Shown: positions 1-6,498, counted from the first letter of the stretch. The stretch: DNA of 8,583 nt from Dehalococcoidia bacterium (GCA_030690705.1 JAUYGE010000218.1:1-8583); one strand, 5' to 3'. The notes: generated from the letters alone by a model not told the origin. Made by a program: numbers and translations.

Positions 1-335
1 TCCAGGAGCTTGTGCTCTTTCAGCTTCAGTCCGATGAAGCCGTTGGTGAGGGGTGTGGCGTAGACCGGGGCCTTGATCCGGGGCAGGATGTAGGGGAGGG
101 CGCCACAGTGGTCCTCGTGCCCGTGGGTGATGACGATGCCCCTCAGCTTATCAGCGTGCTCCAGGAGGTAGCTGATGTCCGGTATGACCAGGTCGACGCC
201 GAGCATCTCCTCTTCGGGGAACATCAGGCCGGCGTCGATGGCGATGATGTCATCGCCGTATTCGAGCAGCATCATGTTCTTGCCGACCTCGCCCAGTCCG
301 CCGAGGGGGATTAGTCTCAGTTTATTCTCAGTCAT
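1..335 (-). CDS. rnj: Ribonuclease J, N-terminal part (cut by window edge)
   Basis: RNase J is a metallo-beta-lactamase/beta-CASP ribonuclease that acts in the cytoplasm as a 5'-3' exonuclease and endonuclease in RNA decay and maturation. Only the first 111 residues are present; the gene runs off the left edge. The start [20 protein letters not shown] is characteristic of the family. It is followed by [21 protein letters not shown] and, at residues 71-76, the zinc-binding HGHEDH motif of the beta-lactamase fold. The ATG at 335 is preceded by AAAGG about 11 nt upstream, a modest ribosome-binding site. The gene lies 39 nt after the udg stop on the same strand, so the two are probably cotranscribed from the promoter near 1014-1042. 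Family assignment is firm; whether this is a J1- or J2-type copy cannot be told from the fragment. Confidence 0.95.
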   Translation of the reverse strand, partial: MTENKLRLIPLGGLGEVGKNMMLLEYGDDIIAIDAGLMFPEEEMLGVDLVIPDISYLLEHADKLRGIVITHGHEDHCGALPYILPRIKAPVYATPLTNGFIGLKLKEHKLL

Positions 336-374
336 TCTAAAACATGCCTTTACTAACGGATGAGAGATTTTCCA

Positions 375-971
375 TTAAAACATACTCAACTGCTGGGCCG
401 CTGGCGTTGCCACTTCGACCTGCTCGATCCCGGCGAGCACCTGGGGCAGTTTCTGAAAGTCGGCCTCGATGGTCTTGCGCAGGCTCCCCTGGTGCAGAGC
501 GGCGGCCGGGTGATACATCGGGACGACGACCATATTGTCCATCTTCCGGGCCACTCCGTGGATCTTGCCGATGGTCTCGCTGGGCAGGAACTTGGACATG
601 GAGTACCGTCCCAGGGTGACGATGATCTTCGGCTTGATGGTTTCGAGCTGTCTATCCAGCCACCTCTCGCATGCCTTTATCTCGGCAGGCAGCGGGTCGC
701 GGTTCGATGGTGGCCGGTGCTTGACGATGTTGGTGATATAGACCTTGTCCCGGGGGAGATTGGCGGACGCCAGAAGCTGGTCGAGGAACTGGCCCGCCGG
801 GCCGACGAACGGGCGACCCTGCTGGTCTTCATTCCAGCCCGGCGCCTCGCCGATGAAGACGATAGAGGCATTCTCGGGGCCTTCGCCAGGGACGGCTCTG
901 GTGCTGGTGCGGTGCAAATCGCAGTCTTGGCAACGCATTATCTCCCTGGCAAGTTCAGCCAGCAGTGACAT
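375..971 (-). CDS. udg: Family-4 (type 4) uracil-DNA glycosylase, Fe-S type, with His at the third ligand position
   Basis: This enzyme removes uracil from DNA to start base-excision repair. At 198 residues it is the usual size for bacterial family 4. Visible motifs are CQDC (Cys14, Cys17), the catalytic-pocket motif GEAPGWNED starting at residue 41, the conserved stretch around NIVKHRPP (82-88), Cys101, and the DNA-binding HPAA (154-157). Family-4 enzymes carry a [4Fe-4S] cluster on four cysteines. Here Cys14, Cys17 and Cys101 are present, but the usual KCRPP cysteine is His85. The protein ends in QLSMF, which fits the beta sliding-clamp binding consensus QL(S/D)LF, so recruitment to the replication clamp is likely. 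The ATG at 971 lacks a strong Shine-Dalgarno sequence but sits about 36 nt after a predicted transcription start. rnj follows 39 nt downstream. Confidence 0.93.
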   Translation of the reverse strand: MSLLAELAREIMRCQDCDLHRTSTRAVPGEGPENASIVFIGEAPGWNEDQQGRPFVGPAGQFLDQLLASANLPRDKVYITNIVKHRPPSNRDPLPAEIKACERWLDRQLETIKPKIIVTLGRYSMSKFLPSETIGKIHGVARKMDNMVVVPMYHPAAALHQGSLRKTIEADFQKLPQVLAGIEQVEVATPAAQQLSMF

Positions 972-1013
972 AGTTCAAGAAGCTCGGCTTTCAGCTTTCT
1001 TTCAGCTTCAGCG

Positions 1014-1042
1014 ATGATAGCACAGGGCCTATGGCAAGTCAA
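1014..1042 (-). promoter_or_regulatory. Sigma-70-type promoter for udg-rnj
   Basis: Read on the minus strand, TTGACT (1037-1042) is followed after exactly 17 nt by TATCAT (1014-1019). TGC directly before the -10 makes it an extended -10. The predicted transcript starts near 1007, about 36 nt before the udg ATG. The promoter is divergent from the tRNA promoter at 1056-1084. Confidence 0.65.
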
Positions 1043-1055
1043 TGGAAGGGTCTCC

Positions 1056-1084
1056 TTGACATGGCTTTAGCAGCCACCGATAAT
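1056..1084 (+). promoter_or_regulatory. Sigma-70-type promoter for tRNA-Gly
   Basis: TTGACA (1056-1061) is a perfect -35 hexamer, followed by a 17-nt spacer and GATAAT (1079-1084). The predicted start is near 1091, about 13 nt before the mature tRNA 5' end at 1104. It may also drive the downstream leader and M29-like gene, since no clear terminator lies right after the tRNA. Confidence 0.75.
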
Positions 1085-1103
1085 AGCGGACAGTGAGTCA
1101 GGG

Positions 1104-1178
1104 GCGGGTGTAACTCAGCGGTAGAGTGCTTGCTTCCCAAGCAAGGAGTCGCGAGTTCGAATCTCGTCACCCGCTCCA
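1104..1178 (+). tRNA. tRNA-Gly (anticodon CCC)
   Basis: A complete cloverleaf is visible. The acceptor stem GCGGGTG/CACCCGC has seven perfect pairs. The D stem is ACTC/GAGT. The anticodon stem is CTTGC/GCAAG around loop TTCCCAA, giving anticodon CCC at 1136-1138, which reads GGG glycine codons. The T arm is GCGAG-TTCGAAT-CTCGT with one G-U pair. The discriminator base is T and the CCA end is encoded (1176-1178). The GC-rich stems and single copy look like a functional gene. Confidence 0.97.
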
Positions 1179-1350
1179 GAGCCTTAAAGAAGGGACCAAC
1201 CGCGGGGCAGGCCCCGTGTTCTCCCGGCGGCAATCTCCCGGGGTTGAGTGTGGGATGGTAAAGGACCGAAGAGGCTATTTGCACCGGGTGGAGAACAACG
1301 GTGGGAGCCTGTAGCGAGATAAAAAGATTTATGAAGGAGGAGGCCAAATC
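1179..1350 (+). promoter_or_regulatory. Structured leader between tRNA-Gly and the M29-like gene
   Basis: This 172-nt stretch has no convincing ORF but is rich in potential RNA structure. CGGGG (1203-1207) pairs with CCCCG (1212-1216) in a short hairpin right after the tRNA. GTTCTCC (1218-1224) pairs perfectly with GGAGAAC (1290-1296), enclosing about 65 nt. CTCCCGG occurs twice (1221-1227, 1235-1241). The ribosome-binding site GGAGGAGG (1336-1343) lies 7 nt before the ATG. The 1219-1224 strand could instead pair with 1336-1341 of this site, with one G-U pair. No known riboswitch class was recognised and no good second promoter was seen, so transcription may come from the tRNA promoter. Confidence 0.4.
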
Positions 1351-2562
1351 ATGATAGCCAATGCCCCGGCGCCCAGGATTCCCGTTCTGCCCGAGATAAA
1401 GGACGTGGAGCAGTTGCTCCCTCTGGCCAGGTCGGCCGTGAAGAGGAAAGAGACCAGCTTTATGGTGGGCCTGGACTTGAAGGGTGGGGAGAGGGTGCTG
1501 ATCGTTAGCGACACCACCTCCGACGCCCTCCTCCAGGAGGCGCTGGCCATTGCCATCAGGGAATCTGGAAATCATCTGGACGTCATCCAACTGGAGGGCT
1601 TCCCGGGCCGAACCGACCCGGTGGAGCTGCTGGACGGCATGTTCTCTAACAACTGGTGGCCGGAGTGGGTCTGGGAGGCGGCCAACAAATACGACCTCGT
1701 CCTCGCCATGTCCTTCATGAAGTTGCCGCATACACCCAATCTACCGCTGGCGGAAAAGGTACGGTCGGACGTTATTGAGGTGACTAGGTACACCTTCTCG
1801 CCCGACTACGAGAATTTCCCTCTGGAGATTCGAGACGCCCTGGACAAGAAGACCTGGGACTTGCTGGTGAATTCGTCGAAAATCAAGATCACTGACCTGG
1901 AGGGCACCGATCTGGAACTGACCTACACGAAGGAAGAGTGGGACCGGACAGCGGCCAGGAACATTCCCCGGGTGGGCAAGCCCTACCTGCCGGGGCATCT
2001 GATGGTGCCCGCTCCTACTAGGGGCATGGAAGGGAAGCTGGTAACCAGCAGTATCACCTTCGGCGGGCCGGTCCCTCGGACCACTCTCACCATCGAGCAC
2101 GGGCAGGCGGTGAAAGTGGTCGGTGGGGGAAAGTTTGGACAGAGGCTCACCGAGTCCTTCGAAAAGTACAAGAACGCTACGATGCCCAAATATCCGGGGC
2201 CGGGCGTCAACTGGATAAGCACCCTCGCACTGTGCACCCATCCCAGGGCCATCCCTTCTCCGGACTTCGAACACCTGACCGGCTCGGCCAGGATTCACGC
2301 CTGGACTACAGGGCACCGTCGCTCCGGCGTCATTCACCTGTCCCTCGGGGAGTCGGTGGTGTCACAGACCTACAAGGTGATCCGCCACGTGGACCTGTTC
2401 TTCCCGACCGTCGTGGCCGACGGCCGCAAGGTGGTGGAGATGGGGCATTTGCTCGCCCTTGACGACCCCGAGGTGCAGAAGCTGGCCGCCAAATACGGTG
2501 ACCCGAAGAAGCTGCTGACTGAGGCCTGGATTCCGGCGGTCTCGGGTGTCAACGCCCCTTAA
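1351..2562 (+). CDS. M29 aminopeptidase / NicX-like superfamily protein
   Basis: This 403-residue protein, probably soluble, shows the hallmarks of the M29 (AmpS/AmpT) superfamily, which also contains the non-heme iron enzyme 2,5-dihydroxypyridine 5,6-dioxygenase (NicX). Residues 176-191 read SKIKITDLEGTDLELT, the family's 'GTDL' segment. Later come LALCTHPRA (292-300), SGVIHLSLG (325-333) and RHVDLFFP (345-352), where His346 and Asp348 form the conserved H-x-D metal pair. The peptidase glutamates usually seen in 'GEVF.AP' and 'E.ALGTNP' contexts are not present: the matching stretches are LPGHLMVPAP (213-222) and NWISTLALCTHP (287-298). A ligand set of His and H-x-D is closer to NicX-type enzymes. 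Substrate is unknown; ring cleavage or amide hydrolysis are both possible. The ATG at 1351 has a strong ribosome-binding site, GGAGGAGG. The family call is from motif recall and is moderate. Confidence 0.62.
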   Translation: MIANAPAPRIPVLPEIKDVEQLLPLARSAVKRKETSFMVGLDLKGGERVLIVSDTTSDALLQEALAIAIRESGNHLDVIQLEGFPGRTDPVELLDGMFSNNWWPEWVWEAANKYDLVLAMSFMKLPHTPNLPLAEKVRSDVIEVTRYTFSPDYENFPLEIRDALDKKTWDLLVNSSKIKITDLEGTDLELTYTKEEWDRTAARNIPRVGKPYLPGHLMVPAPTRGMEGKLVTSSITFGGPVPRTTLTIEHGQAVKVVGGGKFGQRLTESFEKYKNATMPKYPGPGVNWISTLALCTHPRAIPSPDFEHLTGSARIHAWTTGHRRSGVIHLSLGESVVSQTYKVIRHVDLFFPTVVADGRKVVEMGHLLALDDPEVQKLAAKYGDPKKLLTEAWIPAVSGVNAP

Positions 2563-2573
2563 CTACAGTTGTA

Positions 2574-2645
2574 ATTGCGAGCCGAAGGCGAAGTCCCGAC
2601 ACGTCGGGACTTCGCCTTTCCGATTTCATCGGGGCTCCTCGCAAC
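2574..2645. repeat. Nested palindromic intergenic repeat; possible terminator
   Basis: The core is a near-perfect hairpin: the arm AAGGCGAAGTCCCGA (2585-2599) is the reverse complement of 2604-2618, with a 4-nt loop. Outer arms TTGCGAGCC (2575-2583) and GGCTCCTCGCAA (2633-2644) also pair apart from a 3-nt insertion. It begins 12 nt after the M29-like stop, lies between convergent genes, and is followed on the plus strand by a weak T-rich tract. It could terminate transcription, but the nested ends look like a dispersed MITE/REP-type element. Confidence 0.65.
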
Positions 2646-2663
2646 GACAAAACACCTCTATCC

Positions 2664-2698
2664 CCTCTCCCTTGACGGGAGAGGCTAGGTGAGGGTGA
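2664..2698. repeat. Short dispersed hairpin repeat of the CCTCTCCC...GGGAGAGG type
   Basis: CCTCTCCC (2664-2671) and GGGAGAGG (2677-2684) form an 8-bp perfect stem with loop TTGAC, followed by CTAGGTGAGGGTGA. Related 'CTCTCCCCTTGCGGGAG' sequences occur at 8226-8242 and 8382-8397 in this window. It is 13 nt beyond the permease stop on the minus strand and might act as its terminator, although the nearest T-run (TGTTTTG) is about 13 nt away from the stem. Confidence 0.55.
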
Positions 2699-2710
2699 AA
2701 TCCAACAAAG

Positions 2711-3961
2711 TCACCTGAGCCATCCCAGCCAGTACTCAGCGCCTAGAATCATGATGCTCAGGCCGATGGTCACTGCGGTCACCACGGCGCCGACTTTCAG
2801 GAACTCGAAGAACCCGACGTGCACCCCATCGCGGGAGGCCCCTTCGACGACGATGATGTTGGCCACCGCGCCGATGATGGTCAGATTACCTCCGAGGGTT
2901 GAGCCACTGGCGAGGGCAATCCACAGCACATCCCCGGGCACGTTCTTGAGCATGGGCAGCAGCAGCATGGTCAGCGGGACGTTGCTCACTATCTGGGAAA
3001 CCAGGGTGCTCACGATGGAAACGGAGGCGATGCCCGACAAGTCGGGCGCTACGGTGACCCTCTCTATGAACACATCGAGCACACCGGCCCTGTGGGCGCC
3101 TTCAATCACCACGAACAGCCCGGCGAAGAAGAGGAGCAGCACCCAGTCCACCTCACGGATGATGGACGACGGTCTGGCATGGGCTGCCAGCAGTACCAGG
3201 GCGGCGGCGCTGAGGGCGATCAGGGGTATCGACAGCTTCAGGAAGGAGCTGAGGAAGAAGGCAATCAGGACGAGCAGCAGTATGGGCAGCAGTCGCCTGA
3301 GGGCCCTGGCGTCGTAGGTTGGAGGCTCCTTGACCGGTTCATCGGCGGTGTCGGGCCCCCGGCTGAAGGTCTTTCTGTAGAAGGCATACATGATGAGTAT
3401 CAGGGCAACCGTTGACACGACGGATACGGGCAGGAGATAGAGGAAGAAGCGGGCGAAGGATATCCCCGAGGTGATGCCGATGAGCATGTTCTGAGGGTTG
3501 CCCACGATGGTGGCGGTGCTGCCGATGTTCGAAGCCATGGCCTCGGCTATCAGATAGGGGACCGGGTTCACCCTGCGGTGCCGGCAGACGTGGATGACTA
3601 TGGGGGTGAAGAGGAGGACCACGGTATCGTTGACCAGGAAGGCGCTGGAGACGGCCGTGGCTATTATCACCAGGAGGAGCAGCCGTCGTGGCGTGCGGGC
3701 GAGGGACAGGGACTTTGCTGCCAGCAGGTCGAAGAACCCCACCTCTTTGAGGGCGGCGACCAGCACCATCATGCCGAGGAGCAGGGTGATGGTGTTGAAA
3801 TCGACGGCGCGCACCGCCTCATCGAAGGTGAGCACGCCGAACAGGACCATGAGTACGCCGCCGGTGAAGGCGGCGGAGGAGCGGTCCACATTCACCCAGG
3901 GCAGCCGGGTGAAGGCTATGCCGATATAGGTCAGAATCAGGATGATGGCGGCGGTCAGCAT
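2711..3961 (-). CDS. ArsB/NhaD-superfamily (SLC13-like) ion/anion permease
   Basis: This is a 416-residue polytopic inner-membrane protein with about 11-12 hydrophobic segments. It has two inverted-repeat halves separated by a charged loop around residues 198-222. The first half has the signature SNIGSTATIVGNPQN (144-158), and the second half has the related STLGGNLTIIGAVAN (354-368). These Asn-Gly-Thr re-entrant motifs are typical of the Ion Transporter superfamily (ArsB, NhaD, DASS, YbiR-like). VNDTVVLLFTP (110-120) and SNVPLTMLLLP (326-336) support this. Substrate cannot be read: arsenite, Na+/H+ and di/tricarboxylates are all known in the group. No arsenic genes are nearby. The ATG overlaps the end of the M20 gene by 7 nt, implying translational coupling, so transport of the M20 substrate or product is a reasonable inference. 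Confidence 0.88.
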   Translation of the reverse strand: MLTAAIILILTYIGIAFTRLPWVNVDRSSAAFTGGVLMVLFGVLTFDEAVRAVDFNTITLLLGMMVLVAALKEVGFFDLLAAKSLSLARTPRRLLLLVIIATAVSSAFLVNDTVVLLFTPIVIHVCRHRRVNPVPYLIAEAMASNIGSTATIVGNPQNMLIGITSGISFARFFLYLLPVSVVSTVALILIMYAFYRKTFSRGPDTADEPVKEPPTYDARALRRLLPILLLVLIAFFLSSFLKLSIPLIALSAAALVLLAAHARPSSIIREVDWVLLLFFAGLFVVIEGAHRAGVLDVFIERVTVAPDLSGIASVSIVSTLVSQIVSNVPLTMLLLPMLKNVPGDVLWIALASGSTLGGNLTIIGAVANIIVVEGASRDGVHVGFFEFLKVGAVVTAVTIGLSIMILGAEYWLGWLR

Positions 3962-5241
3962 CTCTCGGTGTTGCAGACCTCGAGGGCGGCGATGGTATAG
4001 AGCTTGGCCGCGTGGACGAGGTCGTCGATATCCACCATCTCACCGCCGGTTTCCCCCTCGGTCTTCCTGGAGGGCCCGTACTTGACGGCCGGGATGCCGG
4101 ACTCGTTGTAGAGATTGGTATCGGTCCACACGCTGTTTGCGCCTGTGGGCGCCCGGCGGGGTTTCTTCCCGAAAAGGAAGACGTGGGCCTCATCGACGGC
4201 TTTGACGAGCTTCTCGACCCCCTTGCTCTCGTATCCCTTCTGGGAGATGTACATCTCAATCTCGGCGCCGACTCCCAGGGGGCTGATGAGCTGTTCCACC
4301 TCGCGCTTTATCTCCAGCGGCTCCTTCCCGGGAAGCGTCCTGACGTCAACGTACAGGTTGCAGACACCAGGGGAGTTGCTGGGCTTGAAGGGCCTGCCCG
4401 CCTCGATGCAGCCGATGCACACTTTGGGAATGACGACGCCGCTCTCATACTCGTGGGTGTTCCTCTTTTCATAGTCCGCTCCCCATATCTCCAGGGCGTC
4501 AATCACATCCAGCATCTTGATGATGGCGTTCTGGCTCTCCTTCCTCGAAGGGGAACGCTTTGTGAACGGGGTATAGACATTCTGGCCGTAGACGGTGATT
4601 TTCAGATAGACCACGCCGGCCTGTACCCACGTCAGGCCCAGCCCGGAGCCATCGGCCACGATGGCGTAGTCGCTCCGGACGCCGTGGGTCAGCAGGTATC
4701 TCGTCCCTACCCCCTTGCTGCGGTAGGCGGCCGCCTGGTGAGGGCCAATCGGGGCTTTACCTATCTCCCCGGCCACTCCGGCCAGGATGAGGTCGCCCTT
4801 GAGTTTCAGCCCGCTCTGCTTGATGGCCTTGGCGGCTATCATGAAGGAGGCGATGCCGCCCTTCATGTTCCCCGACCCTATGCCGCAGACGCAGTTGTCC
4901 CGGATTGTAGCCTGCGGCAGGCTATCCGGCTCGATGTACCTCTTCAGCAGGAGGTCATCCGCGGTGCCGGTCAGGCTGGTGTCCATGTGGCCGTTGAACA
5001 TCAGGCTCAGCCCTTGGCCCGTCCCCTTGAGGATGCCGATGGCGTTCAGGCGGTTGTCCTCTATCTCCTGCCGCACCGTATCCAGGCCGTTGCGCTGGAA
5101 CCAGTCGAGCATGAACTCGGCTATCTGCTTCTCGCTGCCCGTGTGGCTGGGGATGTTGACCAGGTCCATGGTGAGATGGACCAACTCTTCCCTGCTTATC
5201 TTGCCCAGGGCTTTCTCCAGGTCGGCCTTGTCCAGAATCAT
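3955..5241 (-). CDS. M20-family hydrolase-like protein with altered active site
   Basis: The 428-residue protein has M20 (ArgE/DapE/CPG2) architecture: an N-terminal catalytic part, a lid/dimerisation domain (about 205-320) and a C-terminal catalytic return. Seen motifs are GHMDT (84-88, His85 and Asp87), GIGSGNMKGG (120-129), VAGEIGKAP (156-164), AIVADGSG (193-200), VDVRTLPG (298-305) and WTDTNLYNESGIPAV (372-386). In classical M20 enzymes the NMKGG position is DMKGG (bridging Asp), the VAGE position has EE (catalytic base plus ligand), and a His lies near the C-terminus. Here these are Asn125, Gly158-Glu159, and GGEMVD (399-404) with no His. The fold is clear but peptidase activity is doubtful. 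The ATG at 5241 follows a purine-rich GAGGGGGGG stretch. It lies 21 nt after the CAP gene and overlaps the permease start by 7 nt, so it is the middle gene of an operon. Confidence 0.85.
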   Translation of the reverse strand: MILDKADLEKALGKISREELVHLTMDLVNIPSHTGSEKQIAEFMLDWFQRNGLDTVRQEIEDNRLNAIGILKGTGQGLSLMFNGHMDTSLTGTADDLLLKRYIEPDSLPQATIRDNCVCGIGSGNMKGGIASFMIAAKAIKQSGLKLKGDLILAGVAGEIGKAPIGPHQAAAYRSKGVGTRYLLTHGVRSDYAIVADGSGLGLTWVQAGVVYLKITVYGQNVYTPFTKRSPSRKESQNAIIKMLDVIDALEIWGADYEKRNTHEYESGVVIPKVCIGCIEAGRPFKPSNSPGVCNLYVDVRTLPGKEPLEIKREVEQLISPLGVGAEIEMYISQKGYESKGVEKLVKAVDEAHVFLFGKKPRRAPTGANSVWTDTNLYNESGIPAVKYGPSRKTEGETGGEMVDIDDLVHAAKLYTIAALEVCNTERC

Positions 5242-5262
5242 CTTTCCCCCCCTCTTTCGGCA

Positions 5263-6447
5263 TCACCGAATAAAGATTGAGTAGTTCGTCAGGTCCACGG
5301 ACTCATCGCCAGCGTCGGCCCAGATGACTATGGTATAGACGCCTCTTCCGAAGTTCGTGACTATCTGGCTCAAGTCCGCCCGGATTGCAAACGAGTTTCC
5401 GCTGATGTTCCATTGCGTGGCATCCACCCATCTGACCGTCTCCGTCACCCGTGATGATGGCGGGGTCTCCAATATCGAGGTGCCGGATTGGGGGAGCGGC
5501 GGTGTGTTCGGGGGAATGTTGTACGGGTCGGGGTAGACTTCCCTGGAAAAGGTTGATACGGACTCTGTGTAGTAGCTACGTGGCGGGGGCGGCGGCCTGA
5601 TGAATACCGCTGGTTTGCCAAGACTGTAGGCGTATGTCTTATCGAGTTGCCCCAGGGTCAGGGGGTGGGGCAATGGGTCATACCAGACTTGAATCTGGTC
5701 AACCGCGAAACCCACCCGCGTCTCTCCGGAGAGGGAGAGCACGCCGTTTAGCAGCACGGGCAACTGGCCGAAGGATATGTAGTCCCCTTCAAACTGCTGC
5801 ACCAGGCACAGACTCTCATTGTCGTAGGCTATCCCGATGTTGACCTTCTTGTGCCATTTGGTGAGGATATTCGTTCTGTGGCCGGGGCTCGCCATCAGAC
5901 TCTTCTGCGCCTCTTCCAGCATTTGCCTGGGGTCCCTTTTGTAGAGGGGGTCCTTGTTGCCAGACCGGGTGGTCCAGGTCCTATACCCGTTCTCACCCTC
6001 GTAGTTGAAGCCGCCTGCCAGGGTATATCTCATGTACGGTTTCATGCCGTCCGTTCCCCAGTGGGCAAGATAGCTGTTGGCCAGCAAGTCTTCGGAATGC
6101 TTCTGGGCAGCGGTATTGCTTCCCAGTACCACGGGGGTCAGGCCGGCCGCCTGCCGGTCGATGTTGATGAGGTCCAGGGCGTATCGGGCCAGCTCGCTGG
6201 GAGCAGGTGTGGCCGGAGGTGGGGTGGGTGCGGTCGCTGGTGGCTTCTGTATTGCGGAAGGGGAGGCTGCCGGGGCCGGAGGTATGGCTGGAGCCTGGCT
6301 TGAGGGATAGCTCAGGTAGCCGATCCAGGCAACCAGCAGGAAGAGGCCGACGAGAACGAGAAGCCAGCGTACTAAGCCACTCTGGCGCTTGGCTACTCTA
6401 TGTTCCGGTTGTTGCCCTGTCCGGTATTCGTCTTCTCGGCGGAGCAT
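5263..6447 (-). CDS. Membrane-anchored CAP (SCP/PR-1) domain protein with C-terminal extension
   Basis: With the ATG at 6447 the protein has 394 residues. A TTG at 6468 would add 7, but it would leave a leader of only about 15 nt after the candidate promoter; AGAGGA precedes the ATG closely. A basic N-terminus leads into one membrane segment (LLVLVGLFLLVAWIGYL, about residues 29-45 from the ATG). A Pro/Ala-rich linker of about 40 residues follows, so the rest is extracytoplasmic. The CAP domain (about 83-225) shows KHSEDLLANSYLAHWG, the NYEGENGY segment and SPGHRTNIL, which contain the usual His and Glu residues of the CAP cavity. Beyond it, about 165 residues with a PPPPP stretch and a beta-rich end match no family I recognise. 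CAP proteins are secreted lipid- or wall-interacting proteins of varied function. It is the first gene of the CAP-M20-permease operon; the M20 start lies 21 nt downstream. Confidence 0.85.
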   Translation of the reverse strand: MLRREDEYRTGQQPEHRVAKRQSGLVRWLLVLVGLFLLVAWIGYLSYPSSQAPAIPPAPAASPSAIQKPPATAPTPPPATPAPSELARYALDLINIDRQAAGLTPVVLGSNTAAQKHSEDLLANSYLAHWGTDGMKPYMRYTLAGGFNYEGENGYRTWTTRSGNKDPLYKRDPRQMLEEAQKSLMASPGHRTNILTKWHKKVNIGIAYDNESLCLVQQFEGDYISFGQLPVLLNGVLSLSGETRVGFAVDQIQVWYDPLPHPLTLGQLDKTYAYSLGKPAVFIRPPPPPRSYYTESVSTFSREVYPDPYNIPPNTPPLPQSGTSILETPPSSRVTETVRWVDATQWNISGNSFAIRADLSQIVTNFGRGVYTIVIWADAGDESVDLTNYSIFIR

Positions 6448-6489
6448 GTCCTCTGCTTTACTGGGCAAGCATGGTTCTGGCCAAAGTCC

Positions 6490-6498
6490 ATAATAGCA
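6490..6498 (-). promoter_or_regulatory. Candidate extended -10 promoter for the CAP-M20-permease operon
   Basis: On the minus strand TGC-TATTAT (6490-6498) forms an extended -10. No good -35 is visible, as expected for extended -10 promoters. The predicted start near 6483 gives a leader of about 36 nt to the ATG at 6447. The palindrome at 6514-6548 overlaps the expected -35 region. Confidence 0.4.

Noticed and set aside
360..968. Plus-strand open frame of 202 codons opposite udg
   Set aside because: Antisense to a firmly identified UDG, with no family motifs.
1179..1320. Possible T-box riboswitch (GGTGGGAGCC and GGGTGGAGAAC near the 3' end, TGGA able to pair with a UCCA tRNA end)
   Set aside because: No specifier loop, no AG bulge and no canonical UGGNACCGCG box could be found, and the downstream gene is not an amino-acid or tRNA-synthetase gene.
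1039..1731. Minus-strand open frame crossing the tRNA and the M29-like start
   Set aside because: It runs through the tRNA-Gly gene in antisense and has no family features.
2711..3961. Arsenite efflux pump (ArsB) as a specific name for the permease
   Set aside because: The superfamily motifs fit, but nothing points to arsenic: no arsR, arsA or arsC nearby, and the family covers many substrates.
4012..5280. Long plus-strand open frame of 422 codons opposite the M20 gene
   Set aside because: It mirrors the M20 gene exactly, has no recognisable motifs, and lacks a ribosome-binding site; typical antisense shadow in GC-rich DNA.
6466..6468. TTG start for the CAP gene, 7 codons upstream of the ATG
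   Set aside because: No Shine-Dalgarno sequence before it, and the candidate promoter would leave only about 15 nt of leader; the ATG at 6447 is preferred but not proven.
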